64,000 nt of DNA from Mesorhizobium sp. CU3 (GCF_006442965.1 NZ_VFWX01000006.1:186001-250000), one strand, 5' to 3'. Numbered from the stretch's first letter, positions 52,823-62,194 are shown. Translations and numbers: made by a program. Notes: generated from the sequence alone by a model not told the origin.

Positions 52823-53006
52823 TCGTCATTCCAGGGCGAAGCAAGGAGCGAAGCGACGCGCGCAGACCCTGGAATCCATGCCGTTACCTTGATCGCAAGG
52901 CGCAGCGGAGCAGAATTCTGCACCGTAGCAGCGCCTCCGCGTCACGGCATGGATCCTCGGGTCTGCGCTGCGTCGCTACGCTCCTTGCTTCGCCCGTGGA
53001 TGACGA
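52823..53006. repeat. About 185-bp imperfect palindromic intergenic repeat, copy 4
   Basis: The ends TCGTCATTCCAGGGCGAAGC and GCTTCGCCCGTGGATGACGA are inverted, with the same interior blocks (ATCCATGCCGTTACCTTGATCG, GCAGAATTC, GGCATGGATCC) as the copies at 7451 and 11302. It fills most of the 333-bp gap before the kinase gene at 53130; nothing else is seen there. Confidence 0.85.
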
Positions 53007-53129
53007 TGTGAGAAAGGCCGGGGCCAATCTTCGAAGCCCGCGATAGCAAACCCGGCGATAGGATCACCGTTTGATATTTCCACCACCACCCGCCAAGATG
53101 CGGCCGGATTCGCTAACGCAGAGGCGTCG

Positions 53130-53741
53130 ATGTCTGACCTAGCCCATATCACCGCCGCCATCTTCAAGCGCGCCGGCAAGGCCAAGCGTTTCGTCGTCGC
53201 CATTGCCGGGCCGCCGGGAGCCGGCAAATCGACCATATCGGGCAGGCTGCACGAGCTTTTGCCGGAGGGCACCTCGGAAGTCGTGCCGATGGATGGCTTC
53301 CACTATGACGATATCATCCTCAACCGCCGCGGCATGCGCGCGCGCAAAGGCGCGCCGGAAACCTTCGATTTCGCCGGCTTCGAGACGCTCTTGAAGCGCA
53401 TCCGGTCGGGCGAGCCGGACATCGCCATTCCGGTCTTCGACCGCAACATCGAATTGTCGCGCGCCGCGGCCGAGATCGTTTCGGCGGACACCAAGTTCGT
53501 CCTGGTCGAGGGCAATTATCTTCTGCTCGACGAAGAGCCGTGGTCGCGGCTGGCGCCGCTGTTCGATTTCACCATCTTCGTCGACGTGCCCCGGGGTGAG
53601 CTTGAGCGCCGCCTGATGGAGCGCTGGCACGAACATGGAAAGTCCGAAGAGGATGCCCGCGCCTGGATCGCCTCCAACGACATGCCCAACATCGAGCGCG
53701 TGCTGGCGCGCCGCCGGCCGGCCGATCTGGTGATTGGTTAA
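53130..53741 (+). CDS. Uridine-kinase/phosphoribulokinase-like P-loop kinase
   Basis: Cytoplasmic kinase-like protein of 203 aa. Walker A GPPGAGKST (about residues 27-35), PMDGFHYDD (substrate-side aspartate), RKGAPETFDFAGFETLL and IFVDVPRGELERRLMERW place it with the udk/panK-like nucleoside-triphosphate hydrolases. A relative called FrcK accompanies fructose importers in Sinorhizobium; here it is alone. Substrate is uncertain. Its last codons and stop form the first unit of a 20-bp tandem repeat. Confidence 0.86.
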   Translation: MSDLAHITAAIFKRAGKAKRFVVAIAGPPGAGKSTISGRLHELLPEGTSEVVPMDGFHYDDIILNRRGMRARKGAPETFDFAGFETLLKRIRSGEPDIAIPVFDRNIELSRAAAEIVSADTKFVLVEGNYLLLDEEPWSRLAPLFDFTIFVDVPRGELERRLMERWHEHGKSEEDARAWIASNDMPNIERVLARRRPADLVIG

Positions 53742-53803
53742 TCACGGAGGTGATTGGTTAATCACCCTGGTGATTGGTTAATCACCCTGGTGATTGGTTA
53801 ACC
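53730..53803. repeat. Tandem array of a 20-bp palindromic unit at the kinase stop codon
   Basis: TGATTGGTTA occurs at 53731, 53751, 53771 and 53791, exactly 20 bp apart. Each of the first three units contains GTGATT-N4-AATCAC, a palindrome with 6-bp arms; the fourth is truncated (AACCC). The first unit encodes the kinase C-terminus Val-Ile-Gly-stop. The spacers are CGGAG/CCCTG, so this is not a CRISPR. It could be protein-binding iterons or a replication-slippage expansion. Confidence 0.85.
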
Positions 53804-53895
53804 CGCTCAATTTTCAATATTTCTGCTCGGGAACCTTAAGGTTTTCAGGTCGTTATGGCGGCATCCCCTTTATCCGCCGTTGAGGGAGCCGTCCG

Positions 53896-54216
53896 ATGGC
53901 AACCAGAACCAGAAAACCTGCGCCCGCAAAGGGCCGAGCCAATCAGCCCAGGCAGCCCAAACCTGCCGAGGAAGCGCCGCTTGCGAAGGACGGCAAGCCG
54001 GCCTTCGGCAAGGCGGCGCCCAGGAAAGTCGTGGCAGGTGCTGCGCACAAGGTCGCGGTCAAGCCCGCGAAGCCGCACAAGCCTGCGACTGCGAAGGCGG
54101 CCGGCAAGTCCGGCCCGATCCGCACCGTAGCCAGCGTGGCGACCGGCGCGGTGGTGGCGACGGCGCGGCTCGCGGCTTCAGTGTTCGGCCGCGGCGCCAA
54201 GGCCAAGGCCAAATAG
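53896..54216 (+). CDS. Small Ala/Lys/Pro-rich basic protein
   Basis: Protein of 106 aa, strongly basic. The first 70 residues are low-complexity Ala/Lys/Pro (KPAPAKGRANQPRQPKP, AVKPAKPHKPATAKAAGK), like histone H1-type tails. The end is a possible amphipathic or hydrophobic helix (GPIRTVASVATGAVVATARLAASVFG) followed by AKAKAK. GAGGGAG is upstream of the ATG. It could bind DNA or associate with the membrane; function is not known. It is followed 4 bp later by the convergent GST gene. Confidence 0.72.
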   Translation: MATRTRKPAPAKGRANQPRQPKPAEEAPLAKDGKPAFGKAAPRKVVAGAAHKVAVKPAKPHKPATAKAAGKSGPIRTVASVATGAVVATARLAASVFGRGAKAKAK

Positions 54217-54220
54217 TCTT

Positions 54221-54925
54221 TCAGCCCTTTGCCGGGATGGTCAGGCCGCGCTTCACCGCCGGCCTTGCCAAGCCCCGCTCCAGCCATGCGGCGACGGTTG
54301 GGAAATCGTCGAAGCCGACCAACTCGCGCGCCTCGTAAAAACCGATCAGGTTGCGCACCCAGCCGAGCATCGAGACATCGGCGATGGTGTAGTCGTCACC
54401 CATGATCCATTGCCGGCCCTTGAGCCGCGTCTCCAGTACGCCGATCAGCCGGCGCGATTCGTCGCGGTAGCGCGTCAGCGGCCGCTTGTCGGCGATCTCG
54501 CGTCCGGCGAATTTGTTGAAGAAGCCGACCTGGCCGAAGATCGGGCCGATCGACGCCATCTGGAAGAACACCCACTGGATGGTTTCGTAGCGCCGGATCG
54601 GATCGGCGGGCATCAGCTTGCCGGTCTTGTCCGCCAGGTAGAGCAGGATGGCGCCGGATTCGAACAAGCCGATCGGCTTGCCGCCCGGCCCGTCCGGATC
54701 GATGATCGCCGGTATCTTGCCGTTCGGGTTGAGCGACAGGAATTCCGGCGTCCAGCTCTCGTTCTTGCCGATATCGACATAGTGCGGCTCGTAAGCGAGA
54801 CCGATCTCCTCCAGCGCGATCGACACCTTCACGCCGTTGGGCGTCGTGGCGGAATAGAGCTGCAGCCGGTCGGGATGCTTGGCCGGCCAGCGCTTGGCGA
54901 TCGGGAAGGCGGACAGGTCGGTCAT
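54221..54925 (-). CDS. Glutathione S-transferase family protein (YfcG/Ure2p-like)
   Basis: Protein of 234 aa with an N-terminal thioredoxin-like domain (LYSATTPNGVKVSIALEEIGLAYEPHYVDI, then NPNGKIPAIIDPDG and LFESGAILLYLADKTGKL) and an all-helical C-terminal domain (about 100-225, with YTIADVSMLGWVRN). The TPNG segment matches the YfcG/Ure2p-like disulfide-reductase branch. Cytoplasmic; substrate unknown. It lies 154 bp downstream of the NodE-like ketosynthase gene on the same strand, but a functional link is not evident. Confidence 0.92.
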   Translation of the reverse strand: MTDLSAFPIAKRWPAKHPDRLQLYSATTPNGVKVSIALEEIGLAYEPHYVDIGKNESWTPEFLSLNPNGKIPAIIDPDGPGGKPIGLFESGAILLYLADKTGKLMPADPIRRYETIQWVFFQMASIGPIFGQVGFFNKFAGREIADKRPLTRYRDESRRLIGVLETRLKGRQWIMGDDYTIADVSMLGWVRNLIGFYEARELVGFDDFPTVAAWLERGLARPAVKRGLTIPAKG

Positions 54926-55079
54926 CGAAGGCTCCGGGGTGCGGGATGGCGCCAGGCGGCGCTCGTGGCGGGGTGCACAGAATTACGACCGGGCTTCGTC
55001 GCGATCAACATGCCGGCAGGCGGTTGGCCGTGCACGCACAGTCAACCGAAGTCGCGCTTTGGCGGATCAGCCGCGCCGA

Positions 55080-56288
55080 TCAGACGGCCTTGAAGGCCAG
55101 CACCGCATTGGTGCCGCCGAAGGCAAAGCTGTTGCTGAGCGCCGCGCGCACCTTGCGTTCGCGCGCCACGTTGGGCGTGACGTCGAGGTCGCAGTCCGGG
55201 TCCGGCTCGCGGTAATTGGCGGTCGGCGGCACGACGCCTTCGCGGATCGCCATGACGCAGGCGATCATCTCCAGTCCGCCGGAGGCGCCGAGGCAATGCG
55301 CATGCATCGACTTGGTCGAGGAGACCGAAAGCGCGCCGGCATGGCCGCCGAAAACGCGCTTGATCGCCGCGGTCTCGATCTGGTCGTTGGCCTTGGTGCC
55401 GGTGCCGTGCGCGTTGAGATAGTCGATATCTTCCGGGTTGAGCCCGGCGTCCGCCAGACAGAAGCGCATCGCCGCTTCCGGCCCTTCGATGGTCGGGGCG
55501 ACGATGTCGGAGGCATCGGCGGAAAGCCCGACGCCGGCGATCTCGGCAAGGATGGTGGCGCCGCGCGCCATGGCGTGGTCGTAGCTTTCCAGCACCGCCA
55601 TGCCGGCGCCTTCGCCGAGCGACAGGCCCTGGCGGTCGGCCGAGAACGGCCGGCAGGTGTCGGGCGCGAGCACGCGCAGCGCTTCCCAGCCTTTGAGCAC
55701 GCCCCAGACCAGCGGCGCCTCGGTGCCGCCGGCAAGCATCACATCGGCGCGGCCGAGCCGGATCTGGTCGACCGCCGTGGAAATCGCATGATTGGCCGAC
55801 GAGCAGGCCGAGGTGACACCGAACACCGGGCCGCGCAGCCCGAGATTCATGCTGACCTGGCCGGCTGCTGCGCCCGGCATCACTTTCGGCACGGTGAAGA
55901 TGGCGGCGCGATTCTTGCCTTCGACTAGGATCGCCCGGTAATTCTCCTCGATGGTCTCGAAGCCGGCGACGCCGACGCCGACGATCGCGCCCATCCGGTA
56001 GGTGTTGTCGGCATGCGCGCTCAGCCCCGACTGCCGCATGGCTTCCCGCGCCGCGATCACCGCCAAGAGGCTGAAGCGGTCCATCGATACCAGCTGCTTG
56101 CGGTCGATGCCGTGCTCCGGCAATGCCTTGACCTCGCAGCCGACCTTGACCTTCAAATCATGCAGGGACGGATTCTCGATCGCGCCGATGGCCGAGCGGC
56201 CGGCGCGCATGGCATCCCACATCGCGGCCACATCGTTGCCGAGCCCGCAAATACCGCCGATGCCGGTGATAACGACGCGTTTTTGCAT
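55080..56288 (-). CDS. NodE-like beta-ketoacyl-ACP synthase
   Basis: Condensing enzyme of 402 aa of the KAS II (FabF) type, extending an acyl chain on an acyl carrier protein. The thiolase-fold catalytic residues are visible: Cys in [12 protein letters not shown] (about residue 162), His in [13 protein letters not shown] and His in [15 protein letters not shown]. The N-terminus [23 protein letters not shown] and the body resemble rhizobial NodE, which makes the unsaturated acyl chain of Nod factors. It is next to a NodF-like ACP (4-bp gap) in nodF-nodE order, but away from any nod genes in the window. It may instead serve another specialised lipid. Confidence 0.88.
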   Translation of the reverse strand: MQKRVVITGIGGICGLGNDVAAMWDAMRAGRSAIGAIENPSLHDLKVKVGCEVKALPEHGIDRKQLVSMDRFSLLAVIAAREAMRQSGLSAHADNTYRMGAIVGVGVAGFETIEENYRAILVEGKNRAAIFTVPKVMPGAAAGQVSMNLGLRGPVFGVTSACSSANHAISTAVDQIRLGRADVMLAGGTEAPLVWGVLKGWEALRVLAPDTCRPFSADRQGLSLGEGAGMAVLESYDHAMARGATILAEIAGVGLSADASDIVAPTIEGPEAAMRFCLADAGLNPEDIDYLNAHGTGTKANDQIETAAIKRVFGGHAGALSVSSTKSMHAHCLGASGGLEMIACVMAIREGVVPPTANYREPDPDCDLDVTPNVARERKVRAALSNSFAFGGTNAVLAFKAV

Positions 56289-56292
56289 GCAG

Positions 56293-56547
56293 TCAGGCTT
56301 TTTTCGCGATCAATTCGCGAACCGCCTCGACCATGTCGCCGACGTTCTTCAGATTGCTCCAGGCATCGACCGTGTTCATCTCGATCTCGATGCCGTATTT
56401 CTCTTCCAGGTCGAAGATGATCTCGGTCAGCTCCAGCGAATGGATGCCGAGCGTGCCGAGATCGGTGCTGGGGGTGATTTCCTCGCCGCCGGTTTCGGCA
56501 TGCGCCTTGATCTTCTCGATGATCTCGGTCGTCAGTTGGTCAGCCAT
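56293..56547 (-). CDS. NodF-like acyl carrier protein
   Basis: ACP of 84 aa. The phosphopantetheine-attachment serine lies in [26 protein letters not shown]; the residue before Ser is His instead of the Asp of the usual DSL motif. [26 protein letters not shown] strongly recalls NodF of Rhizobium, as I remember it. It would carry the chain made by the adjacent ketosynthase. It is divergent from ureD across about 200 bp. Confidence 0.88.
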   Translation of the reverse strand: MADQLTTEIIEKIKAHAETGGEEITPSTDLGTLGIHSLELTEIIFDLEEKYGIEIEMNTVDAWSNLKNVGDMVEAVRELIAKKA

Positions 56548-56743
56548 TCGTTCCCTTCCCTGTCGTTTCCCGACGCCAAACGATCAGCGCCTCTTTTTGA
56601 TCCCCGGCTTCCACGAACGGGCTGTTCCTGCCACGCAAGGCGCCGCATGACCGCTCCAGGGTGGCTTCCCTCTATAGAAACCGAAACGATGTCAAGCAAC
56701 AAGCTATATCGACAAAGCCGCGAGCGTGCTTAACCTTGGCGCG

Positions 56744-57619
56744 ATGGACATGATCGACAATCGCCTGGCGTCCCAGGCCGCCGCTCCTTTGCCTGCCGGG
56801 CCCCCGTTGCCTGCCGCACAACGTGTTGCCGGCCTAGGCAGGCTTTTCTGCGGCAGGAACGGCGGCCGGACCAGGCTGCAACGTCTCTACCAGGACGGCT
56901 CGGCCAAGATCCGCATGCCTTCGGTGCGCGGCGATCCGCTCGAAGCCGTGCTGATCAACACCGCCGGCGGCCTGACCGGCGGCGACCGCATCGGCTGGGC
57001 GATCGAAGTAGGCGAAGGCGCATCCGCCTCGATCACCACCCAGGCTTGCGAGAAGGTCTATCGCGCCGCCGCCGATCGCGCCGAGGCGAAGGTCAGCCTG
57101 CGCGCCGCCGCCGGCGGCCGCATCGCCTGGCTGCCGCAGGAAACCATCGTCTTCGACCAGGCGGCCTTCGCCCGCGGGCTGGATGTCGAGCTTGCCGAAG
57201 GCGCCGAGGCGCTGATCCTCGAAGCGACGCTGTTCGGCCGGCTGGCGATGGGCGAGCGCACCGTTCAAGGCAGCTTCCACGACCGCTGGCGGATCCGCCA
57301 GGGCGGCGCGCTCATCCACGCCGAGGATTTCCGCGTTGGCCCCGATATCGCCGCAAGGCTGGCCCGTCCGGCCGTGGCCGGCGGCGCGTCGGCGATCGCC
57401 ACCCTGTTGCTCGTGTCGCCGAATGCGCAAGACCTGCTGGAGCCGGCTCGACAGGTCATCGGCGATGAAGGCGGCGCCAGCTTTTGGCGCGTCGGCCGAT
57501 CTGGCAAGCTTCTTGCGAGGCTTCACGCCGGCGACGGCTACCAGCTCCGCAAGCGGCTGGTTCCGCTCGTCGAACTGCTCAACGGGCGGGCGGGTCTGCC
57601 CAAATTGTGGTCACTCTGA
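56744..57619 (+). CDS. ureD: Urease accessory protein UreD
   Basis: Protein of 291 aa that forms the UreD/H-UreF-UreG scaffold for nickel insertion into apo-urease. The conserved start region RLFCGRNGGRTRLQRLYQDGSAKIRMP and NTAGGLTGGDRIGWAIEVGEGASASITTQACEKVYRA, then WLPQETIVFDQAAFAR, are diagnostic. ATG 56744 is chosen; 56750 or an upstream GTG at 56726 are possible and no ribosome site is decisive. It is first gene of the urease operon, with ureA 21 bp downstream. Confidence 0.95.
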   Translation: MDMIDNRLASQAAAPLPAGPPLPAAQRVAGLGRLFCGRNGGRTRLQRLYQDGSAKIRMPSVRGDPLEAVLINTAGGLTGGDRIGWAIEVGEGASASITTQACEKVYRAAADRAEAKVSLRAAAGGRIAWLPQETIVFDQAAFARGLDVELAEGAEALILEATLFGRLAMGERTVQGSFHDRWRIRQGGALIHAEDFRVGPDIAARLARPAVAGGASAIATLLLVSPNAQDLLEPARQVIGDEGGASFWRVGRSGKLLARLHAGDGYQLRKRLVPLVELLNGRAGLPKLWSL

Positions 57620-57640
57620 TTTCGAATACCGGGATATCGC

Positions 57641-57943
57641 ATGAATTTGACGCCGCGTGAAAAGGACAAGCTGCTGATCGCCATGGCGGCGATGGTGGCG
57701 CGCAAGCGGCTGGAGCGCGGCGTCAAGCTCAACCACCCGGAAGCCATCGCTTTGATCACCGACTTCGTCGTCGAAGGTGCGCGCGACGGCCGCGCCGTGG
57801 CCGAGCTGATGGAGGCGGGCGCGCATGTCGTCACCCGCGCCCAGGTCATGGACGGCATCGCCGAGATGATCCACGACGTCCAGGTCGAGGCGACGTTTCC
57901 CGACGGCACCAAGCTGGTGACCGTGCATGAGCCGATCCGCTGA
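57641..57943 (+). CDS. ureA: Urease gamma subunit
   Basis: Protein of 100 aa, full length for UreA. It starts [39 protein letters not shown] and has [15 protein letters not shown] and VTVHEPIR at the end. It is a structural subunit of cytosolic nickel urease, which hydrolyses urea to ammonia and carbamate. It lies between ureD and the DUF1272 gene. Confidence 0.97.
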   Translation: MNLTPREKDKLLIAMAAMVARKRLERGVKLNHPEAIALITDFVVEGARDGRAVAELMEAGAHVVTRAQVMDGIAEMIHDVQVEATFPDGTKLVTVHEPIR

Positions 57944-57968
57944 GGCCCGTAAGGCAAGGAGAGGACCG

Positions 57969-58223
57969 ATGTTGGAAATCAGGCCCAACTGCGAGTGCTG
58001 CGACAAGGATCTGCCGCCGGATGCGAGCGATGCGCGGATATGCACCTTCGAATGCACGTTTTGCGCGGACTGCGCCGAAACAGTGCTTGGCGGCGTCTGT
58101 CCGAATTGCGGCGGCAATTTCGCGCCGCGCCCGATCCGGCCGGCGGCTTTGCTGAAGAAATATCCGCCTTCTACCAAGCGCGTGCTGAAGGCCGAAGGCT
58201 GCGGCCCGCGCCAAGCCGCTTGA
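57969..58223 (+). CDS. DUF1272 cysteine-rich small protein
   Basis: Protein of 84 aa with a zinc-ribbon-like set of cysteines: NCECCDKDLPP, CTFECTFCADCAE and CPNCGG. This is the DUF1272 pattern. AGGAGAGG precedes the ATG at 57969, which is preferred over an earlier in-frame start at 57927 that would overlap ureA. It probably binds a metal; in the urease operon a role in metal homeostasis is conceivable but unproven. It is followed by hupE after 22 bp. Confidence 0.88.
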   Translation: MLEIRPNCECCDKDLPPDASDARICTFECTFCADCAETVLGGVCPNCGGNFAPRPIRPAALLKKYPPSTKRVLKAEGCGPRQAA

Positions 58224-58245
58224 ACAAATAATCAGAGGTAGCCAG

Positions 58246-58839
58246 ATGATCCCCGCTTCGACCAAACGCACCACGCTCGCCGCCATCCTGCTCCTGGCCG
58301 CGGCGATGCCGGCTTACGCACATGTCGGCGTTGGCTCTACCTCGTCCTTTGCCGCTGGCTTCGCGCATCCGTTGTCCGGCCTCGACCATATGACGGTGAT
58401 GATCGCCGTTGGCCTGTGGGCGGCGCTGAAAGGCGGCAAGGCGATTTGGGCCTGGCCGCTCGCCTTCGTCGGCGTCATGCTGTTTGGCGCAGCGCTCGGC
58501 ATGCTGCATGTGCCGGTGCCTTTCGTCGAGCCCGGCATTCTCGCCTCGGTCGTCGCGCTCGGCCTGCTGGTGGCGCTGGCGATCGACCTGCCGGTCTCGG
58601 CGGGCGTGGCGATCATCGGCCTGTTTGCGCTGTTCCACGGCCACGCGCATGGCACGGAAGTGCCGGAAAATGCCGGCGGTCTCGAATATATGGCGGGCTT
58701 CGCCGTCGCGACCGCGCTGCTCCACGGCGTCGGCATAGCGGCGGCTCTCGGTCTCGGCCTGCGCTTCCGCGGCCTGGTGCGTGCCGCCGGTGCGGCTTGC
58801 GCGGCGGTCGGTCTCGGCCTTGCCTTCGGCGTTCTGTGA
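58246..58839 (+). CDS. ureJ: HupE/UreJ family nickel permease-like membrane protein
   Basis: Inner-membrane protein of 197 aa. A cleavable signal sequence (to PAYA) is followed by HVGVG, then [20 protein letters not shown], the HupE/UreJ signature with likely metal-binding His and Asp, and about five further helices, plus [13 protein letters not shown] between helices. It is thought to import nickel for urease or hydrogenase. Its place between the urease genes supports nickel supply. It overlaps nothing and ends 8 bp before ureB. Confidence 0.93.
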   Translation: MIPASTKRTTLAAILLLAAAMPAYAHVGVGSTSSFAAGFAHPLSGLDHMTVMIAVGLWAALKGGKAIWAWPLAFVGVMLFGAALGMLHVPVPFVEPGILASVVALGLLVALAIDLPVSAGVAIIGLFALFHGHAHGTEVPENAGGLEYMAGFAVATALLHGVGIAAALGLGLRFRGLVRAAGAACAAVGLGLAFGVL

Positions 58840-58847
58840 GGGCCGAG

Positions 58848-59153
58848 ATGATCCCGGGCGAAGTCATTCCCGCAAAGGGCGAAATCGAGCTCAACACCGG
58901 CTTGCCGACAGTGACGCTCAAGGTCGCCAACAGCGGCGACCGGCCGATCCAGGTCGGCAGCCACTATCATTTCTTCGAGACCAATGAGGGGTTGAAATTC
59001 GACCGCGACCGCGCGCGCGGCATGCGGCTCGACATCGCCGCCGGCACCGCCATGCGCTTCGAGCCGGGCCAGGAGCGTGACGTCACGCTGGTGCCGCTCG
59101 GTGGAAAACGCGAGGTCTACGGTTTCCAGCAAAAGGTGATGGGCAAGCTGTGA
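58848..59153 (+). CDS. ureB: Urease beta subunit
   Basis: Protein of 101 aa, normal for UreB. It starts [53 protein letters not shown], continues [43 protein letters not shown]. It is a structural subunit of urease. GGGCCGAG is upstream of the ATG. Between it and ureC lies a gene on the opposite strand, which is unusual for subunits of one enzyme. Confidence 0.96.
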   Translation: MIPGEVIPAKGEIELNTGLPTVTLKVANSGDRPIQVGSHYHFFETNEGLKFDRDRARGMRLDIAAGTAMRFEPGQERDVTLVPLGGKREVYGFQQKVMGKL

Positions 59154-59206
59154 TCTCCGCCGCGCTCGCGCCGGCGGACCCGCATCGGGACCGCCGGCCC
59201 GCTCAA

Positions 59207-59587
59207 TCAGCTCGCTTTCTTGGTGATCAGCGTCAGCGCGCCGTTGGGCTGCAGGCTGGCGGCGATCACCTGCGCCGAGCTGACTCCCTTGGCGTCCAGC
59301 GCCGATTTCACCTTGGGCGTCGCGTCGATCGATTTGCGCAAGGTCTGCAGGCCGACATCGCCGCGCTGCGCCACGATCTTGTTGACCTGGGTCTGCGTGT
59401 CCTTCGGCAGCTCGGTGATGTCGACGATGCTGACGCCCTGGATCGACGGCACGGCCGGCTGAGCCTGCGGAGTGGCTGGCGCCGGAGCGGCGGGAGAGGG
59501 GCTCGGTGTCGGCGCCGACTGCTGGGCGTTCGCGGCGCCTGCCATGATCAGGCTGGCGGCGGCGGCGAAAAATATCGTTCTGCGCAT
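59207..59587 (-). CDS. Secreted Pro/Ala-rich hypothetical protein, antisense within the urease operon
   Basis: Protein of 126 aa. The signal peptide (MRRTIFFAAAASLIMAGAANA, cleavage before QQ) leads to a Pro/Ala/Ser-rich linker (about 22-52) and a small folded domain (SIQGVSIVDITELPKDTQTQVNKIVAQRGDVGLQTLRKSIDATPKVKSALDAKG). AAGGAA lies 6 nt before the ATG at 59587. The family is unrecognised. It is transcribed against ureB and ureC, so it needs its own promoter in the 167 bp before ureC. Confidence 0.8.
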   Translation of the reverse strand: MRRTIFFAAAASLIMAGAANAQQSAPTPSPSPAAPAPATPQAQPAVPSIQGVSIVDITELPKDTQTQVNKIVAQRGDVGLQTLRKSIDATPKVKSALDAKGVSSAQVIAASLQPNGALTLITKKAS

Positions 59588-59754
59588 GGATGTTCCTTCC
59601 ATCGGTTTGGCAAACACTCGTTTTGGGCTGACCAGGCCACCTCAACCGCCAAATGGGCGGGCAAAGTGTCGCCGAACGGGTCATTGCGTGACCATTGGAT
59701 GGCGACAATGTGCGGCCAACCCCCAACCAACCTCGTTTTCGGGAGCAATCGCTG

Positions 59755-61467
59755 ATGGCCAGAATTACCCGCGCCGCCTATGCGCAGATGTATGGTCCGA
59801 CCGTCGGCGACAAGGTGCGCCTGGCTGACACCGAGCTCTTCATCGAGGTCGAGAGGGATTTCACCGTCCATGGCGAGGAGGTGAAATTCGGCGGCGGCAA
59901 GGTCATCCGCGACGGCATGGGCCAGAGCCAGGTGACGCGGGCCGACGGCGCGGTCGATACGGTCATCACCAACGCGCTGGTCGTCGATGCGCTTATCGGC
60001 ATCGTCAAGGCGGATATCGGCCTCAAGGACGGCCGCATCGCCGCGATCGGCAAGGCCGGCAATCCGGACACGCAGGCCGGCGTCACCATCATCATCGGCC
60101 CGGGCACGGAAATCATCGCCGGCGAGGGCAAGATCCTGACCGCCGGCGGCTTCGACGCGCATATCCACTTCATCTGCCCGCAGCAGATCGAGGAAGCGCT
60201 GATGAGCGGCGTCACCACCATGCTCGGCGGCGGCACCGGCCCGGCGCACGGCACCTTGGCCACCACCTGCACGCCCGGCCCCTGGCACATGGCGCGCATG
60301 ATCCAGTCCTTTGACGCCTTCCCGATGAATATCGGCCTGTCCGGCAAGGGCAATGCCTCGAAGCCGGCGGCGCTGGAGGAAATGGTGCTGGCCGGCGCCT
60401 GTTCGCTGAAGCTGCATGAGGACTGGGGCACGACGCCGGCCGCGATCGACTGCTGCCTGTCGGTCGCCGACGCTTACGACGTGCAGGTGATGATCCACAC
60501 CGACACCCTGAACGAGTCAGGGTTCGTCGAGAACACGGTCGCGGCGATCAAAGGCCGCACCATCCACGCCTTCCATACCGAGGGCGCCGGCGGCGGCCAT
60601 GCGCCGGATATCATCAAGGTCTGCGGCCTGCCCAACATCATCCCGTCCTCGACCAATCCGACCAGGCCCTACACGGTCAACACGCTTTCCGAGCATCTCG
60701 ACATGCTGATGGTCTGCCATCATCTGTCGCCGTCGATCCCGGAAGACATCGCCTTCGCTGAAAGCCGCATCCGCAAGGAGACGATCGCTGCCGAGGATAT
60801 CCTGCACGACATCGGCGCCTTCTCGATCATCTCCTCCGACAGCCAGGCCATGGGCCGCGTCGGCGAGGTGGCGATCCGGACCTGGCAGACCGCCGACAAG
60901 ATGAAGCGCCAGCGCGGGTCGCTCCCCGACGAGACCGGCGACAACGACAATTTCCGCGTCCGCCGCTACATCGCCAAATACACGATCAATCCGGCCATCG
61001 CGCACGGCCTGTCGAAGGAGATCGGCTCGATCACCGTCGGCAAACGCGCCGATCTGGTGCTGTGGAACCCGGCCTTTTTCGGCGTAAAGCCCGAGATGGT
61101 GCTGGTCGGCGGCTCGATCGCCGCCGCACCGATGGGCGATCCCAACGCCTCAATCCCGACGCCGCAGCCGATGCACTACCGGCCGATGTTCGGCGCCTAT
61201 GGCAAGGCGTTGACCAACTCCTCGGTCACCTTCGTCTCCAAGGCCGCCCTCGATGCCGGCCTGCAGGCGAGGCTCGGCGTCGCCAAGGCGATGGTCGCGG
61301 TCGAAAACACGCGCGGCGGCATCGGCAAGCATTCGATGGTGCTCAACGACGCCACGCCGCATGTCGAGGTCGATCCAGAAACCTACGAGGTGCGCGCCGA
61401 TGGCGAGCTCTTGACCTGCGAGCCCGCGACGGTGCTGCCGATGGCGCAGAGGTATTTTCTGTTCTGA
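59755..61467 (+). CDS. ureC: Urease alpha subunit (catalytic)
   Basis: Catalytic subunit of 570 aa, the standard length. The nickel site residues are visible: HIH (His136, His138), the carbamylated lysine Lys219 in [18 protein letters not shown] and [12 protein letters not shown], and the flap CHHL (Cys321-His322-His323) followed by [14 protein letters not shown]. It hydrolyses urea in the cytoplasm. Upstream in-frame codons before 59755 are excluded because the conserved protein begins [23 protein letters not shown], with GGGAGCAATCGCTG before the ATG. Confidence 0.98.
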   Translation: MARITRAAYAQMYGPTVGDKVRLADTELFIEVERDFTVHGEEVKFGGGKVIRDGMGQSQVTRADGAVDTVITNALVVDALIGIVKADIGLKDGRIAAIGKAGNPDTQAGVTIIIGPGTEIIAGEGKILTAGGFDAHIHFICPQQIEEALMSGVTTMLGGGTGPAHGTLATTCTPGPWHMARMIQSFDAFPMNIGLSGKGNASKPAALEEMVLAGACSLKLHEDWGTTPAAIDCCLSVADAYDVQVMIHTDTLNESGFVENTVAAIKGRTIHAFHTEGAGGGHAPDIIKVCGLPNIIPSSTNPTRPYTVNTLSEHLDMLMVCHHLSPSIPEDIAFAESRIRKETIAAEDILHDIGAFSIISSDSQAMGRVGEVAIRTWQTADKMKRQRGSLPDETGDNDNFRVRRYIAKYTINPAIAHGLSKEIGSITVGKRADLVLWNPAFFGVKPEMVLVGGSIAAAPMGDPNASIPTPQPMHYRPMFGAYGKALTNSSVTFVSKAALDAGLQARLGVAKAMVAVENTRGGIGKHSMVLNDATPHVEVDPETYEVRADGELLTCEPATVLPMAQRYFLF

Positions 61468-61556
61468 TGCGTTTGCGGTGAGCGGGCAAAGACCGTTGCG
61501 GCTGGCGCGTCGAGGCCGCAATATGCGGCCAAGCATCAGCCGCAATGTGATCGGGC

Positions 61557-62150
61557 ATGGCCACCGAAATCGCCTCTCCGCACGACATCTTCCCGCATAT
61601 CCGCATCGTCATGGGCATGGTGATCGGCCTCGGCGTCACCCGGCTGCTCTCGGGAACCGCCCGCATCGTCCAGCATCCTGGACAGTACCGGCTCTACGCG
61701 GTGCATCTCGCCTGGGTCGCCTCGGTGCTGCTGATGCTGGTGCATTTCTGGTGGTGGGAGTTCGGGCTCTACGCCATCGAGAACTGGACCTTCGGCAAAT
61801 ATCTTTTCATCATTTTCTACGCCATCACGCTGTTCCTGCTCTGCGCGCTGCTGTTCCCGGATTCGATGCTCGATTACACCAGCTACGAGGACTATTTTTA
61901 CTCGCGTCGCGCCTGGTTCTTCGGCCTGCTGGCGGCGACCTATCTGCTCGACGTCATCGACACGCTGCTCAAAGGCCCGGAGCACTTCGCCCGTTTCGGC
62001 AACGAGTATCTGTTCCGCACGCCGGTCTTCGTCGCTTTGTGTCTGGTCGCGATCCTGGTGCGCGACAAGCGCTTCCACATCGCCTTCGTCGCGGCCGCGC
62101 TGATCTACCAGATTTCCTTCATCCTGCGGCTCTTCGACACCATCGTCTGA
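61557..62150 (+). CDS. Hypothetical integral membrane protein in the urease operon
   Basis: Protein of 197 aa with about six hydrophobic helices (for example residues 17-33, 45-68, 78-100, 118-135, 150-165, 170-190). There are short aromatic-rich loops (FWWWEFGLY, DYTSYEDYFYSRRAWFF) and no known catalytic motif. It sits between ureC and a GST gene on the same strand. The relation to urease is positional only. Start ATG at 61557. Confidence 0.8.
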   Translation: MATEIASPHDIFPHIRIVMGMVIGLGVTRLLSGTARIVQHPGQYRLYAVHLAWVASVLLMLVHFWWWEFGLYAIENWTFGKYLFIIFYAITLFLLCALLFPDSMLDYTSYEDYFYSRRAWFFGLLAATYLLDVIDTLLKGPEHFARFGNEYLFRTPVFVALCLVAILVRDKRFHIAFVAAALIYQISFILRLFDTIV

Positions 62151-62194
62151 GCGAACGCGATGGTCTAGGATTCAGGGGAAAGGCAGGGTCAACC

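Noticed and set aside
53730..53803. CRISPR array
   Set aside because: Units repeat every 20 bp with 4-6 bp between palindromes, so there are no spacers, and no cas genes are present.
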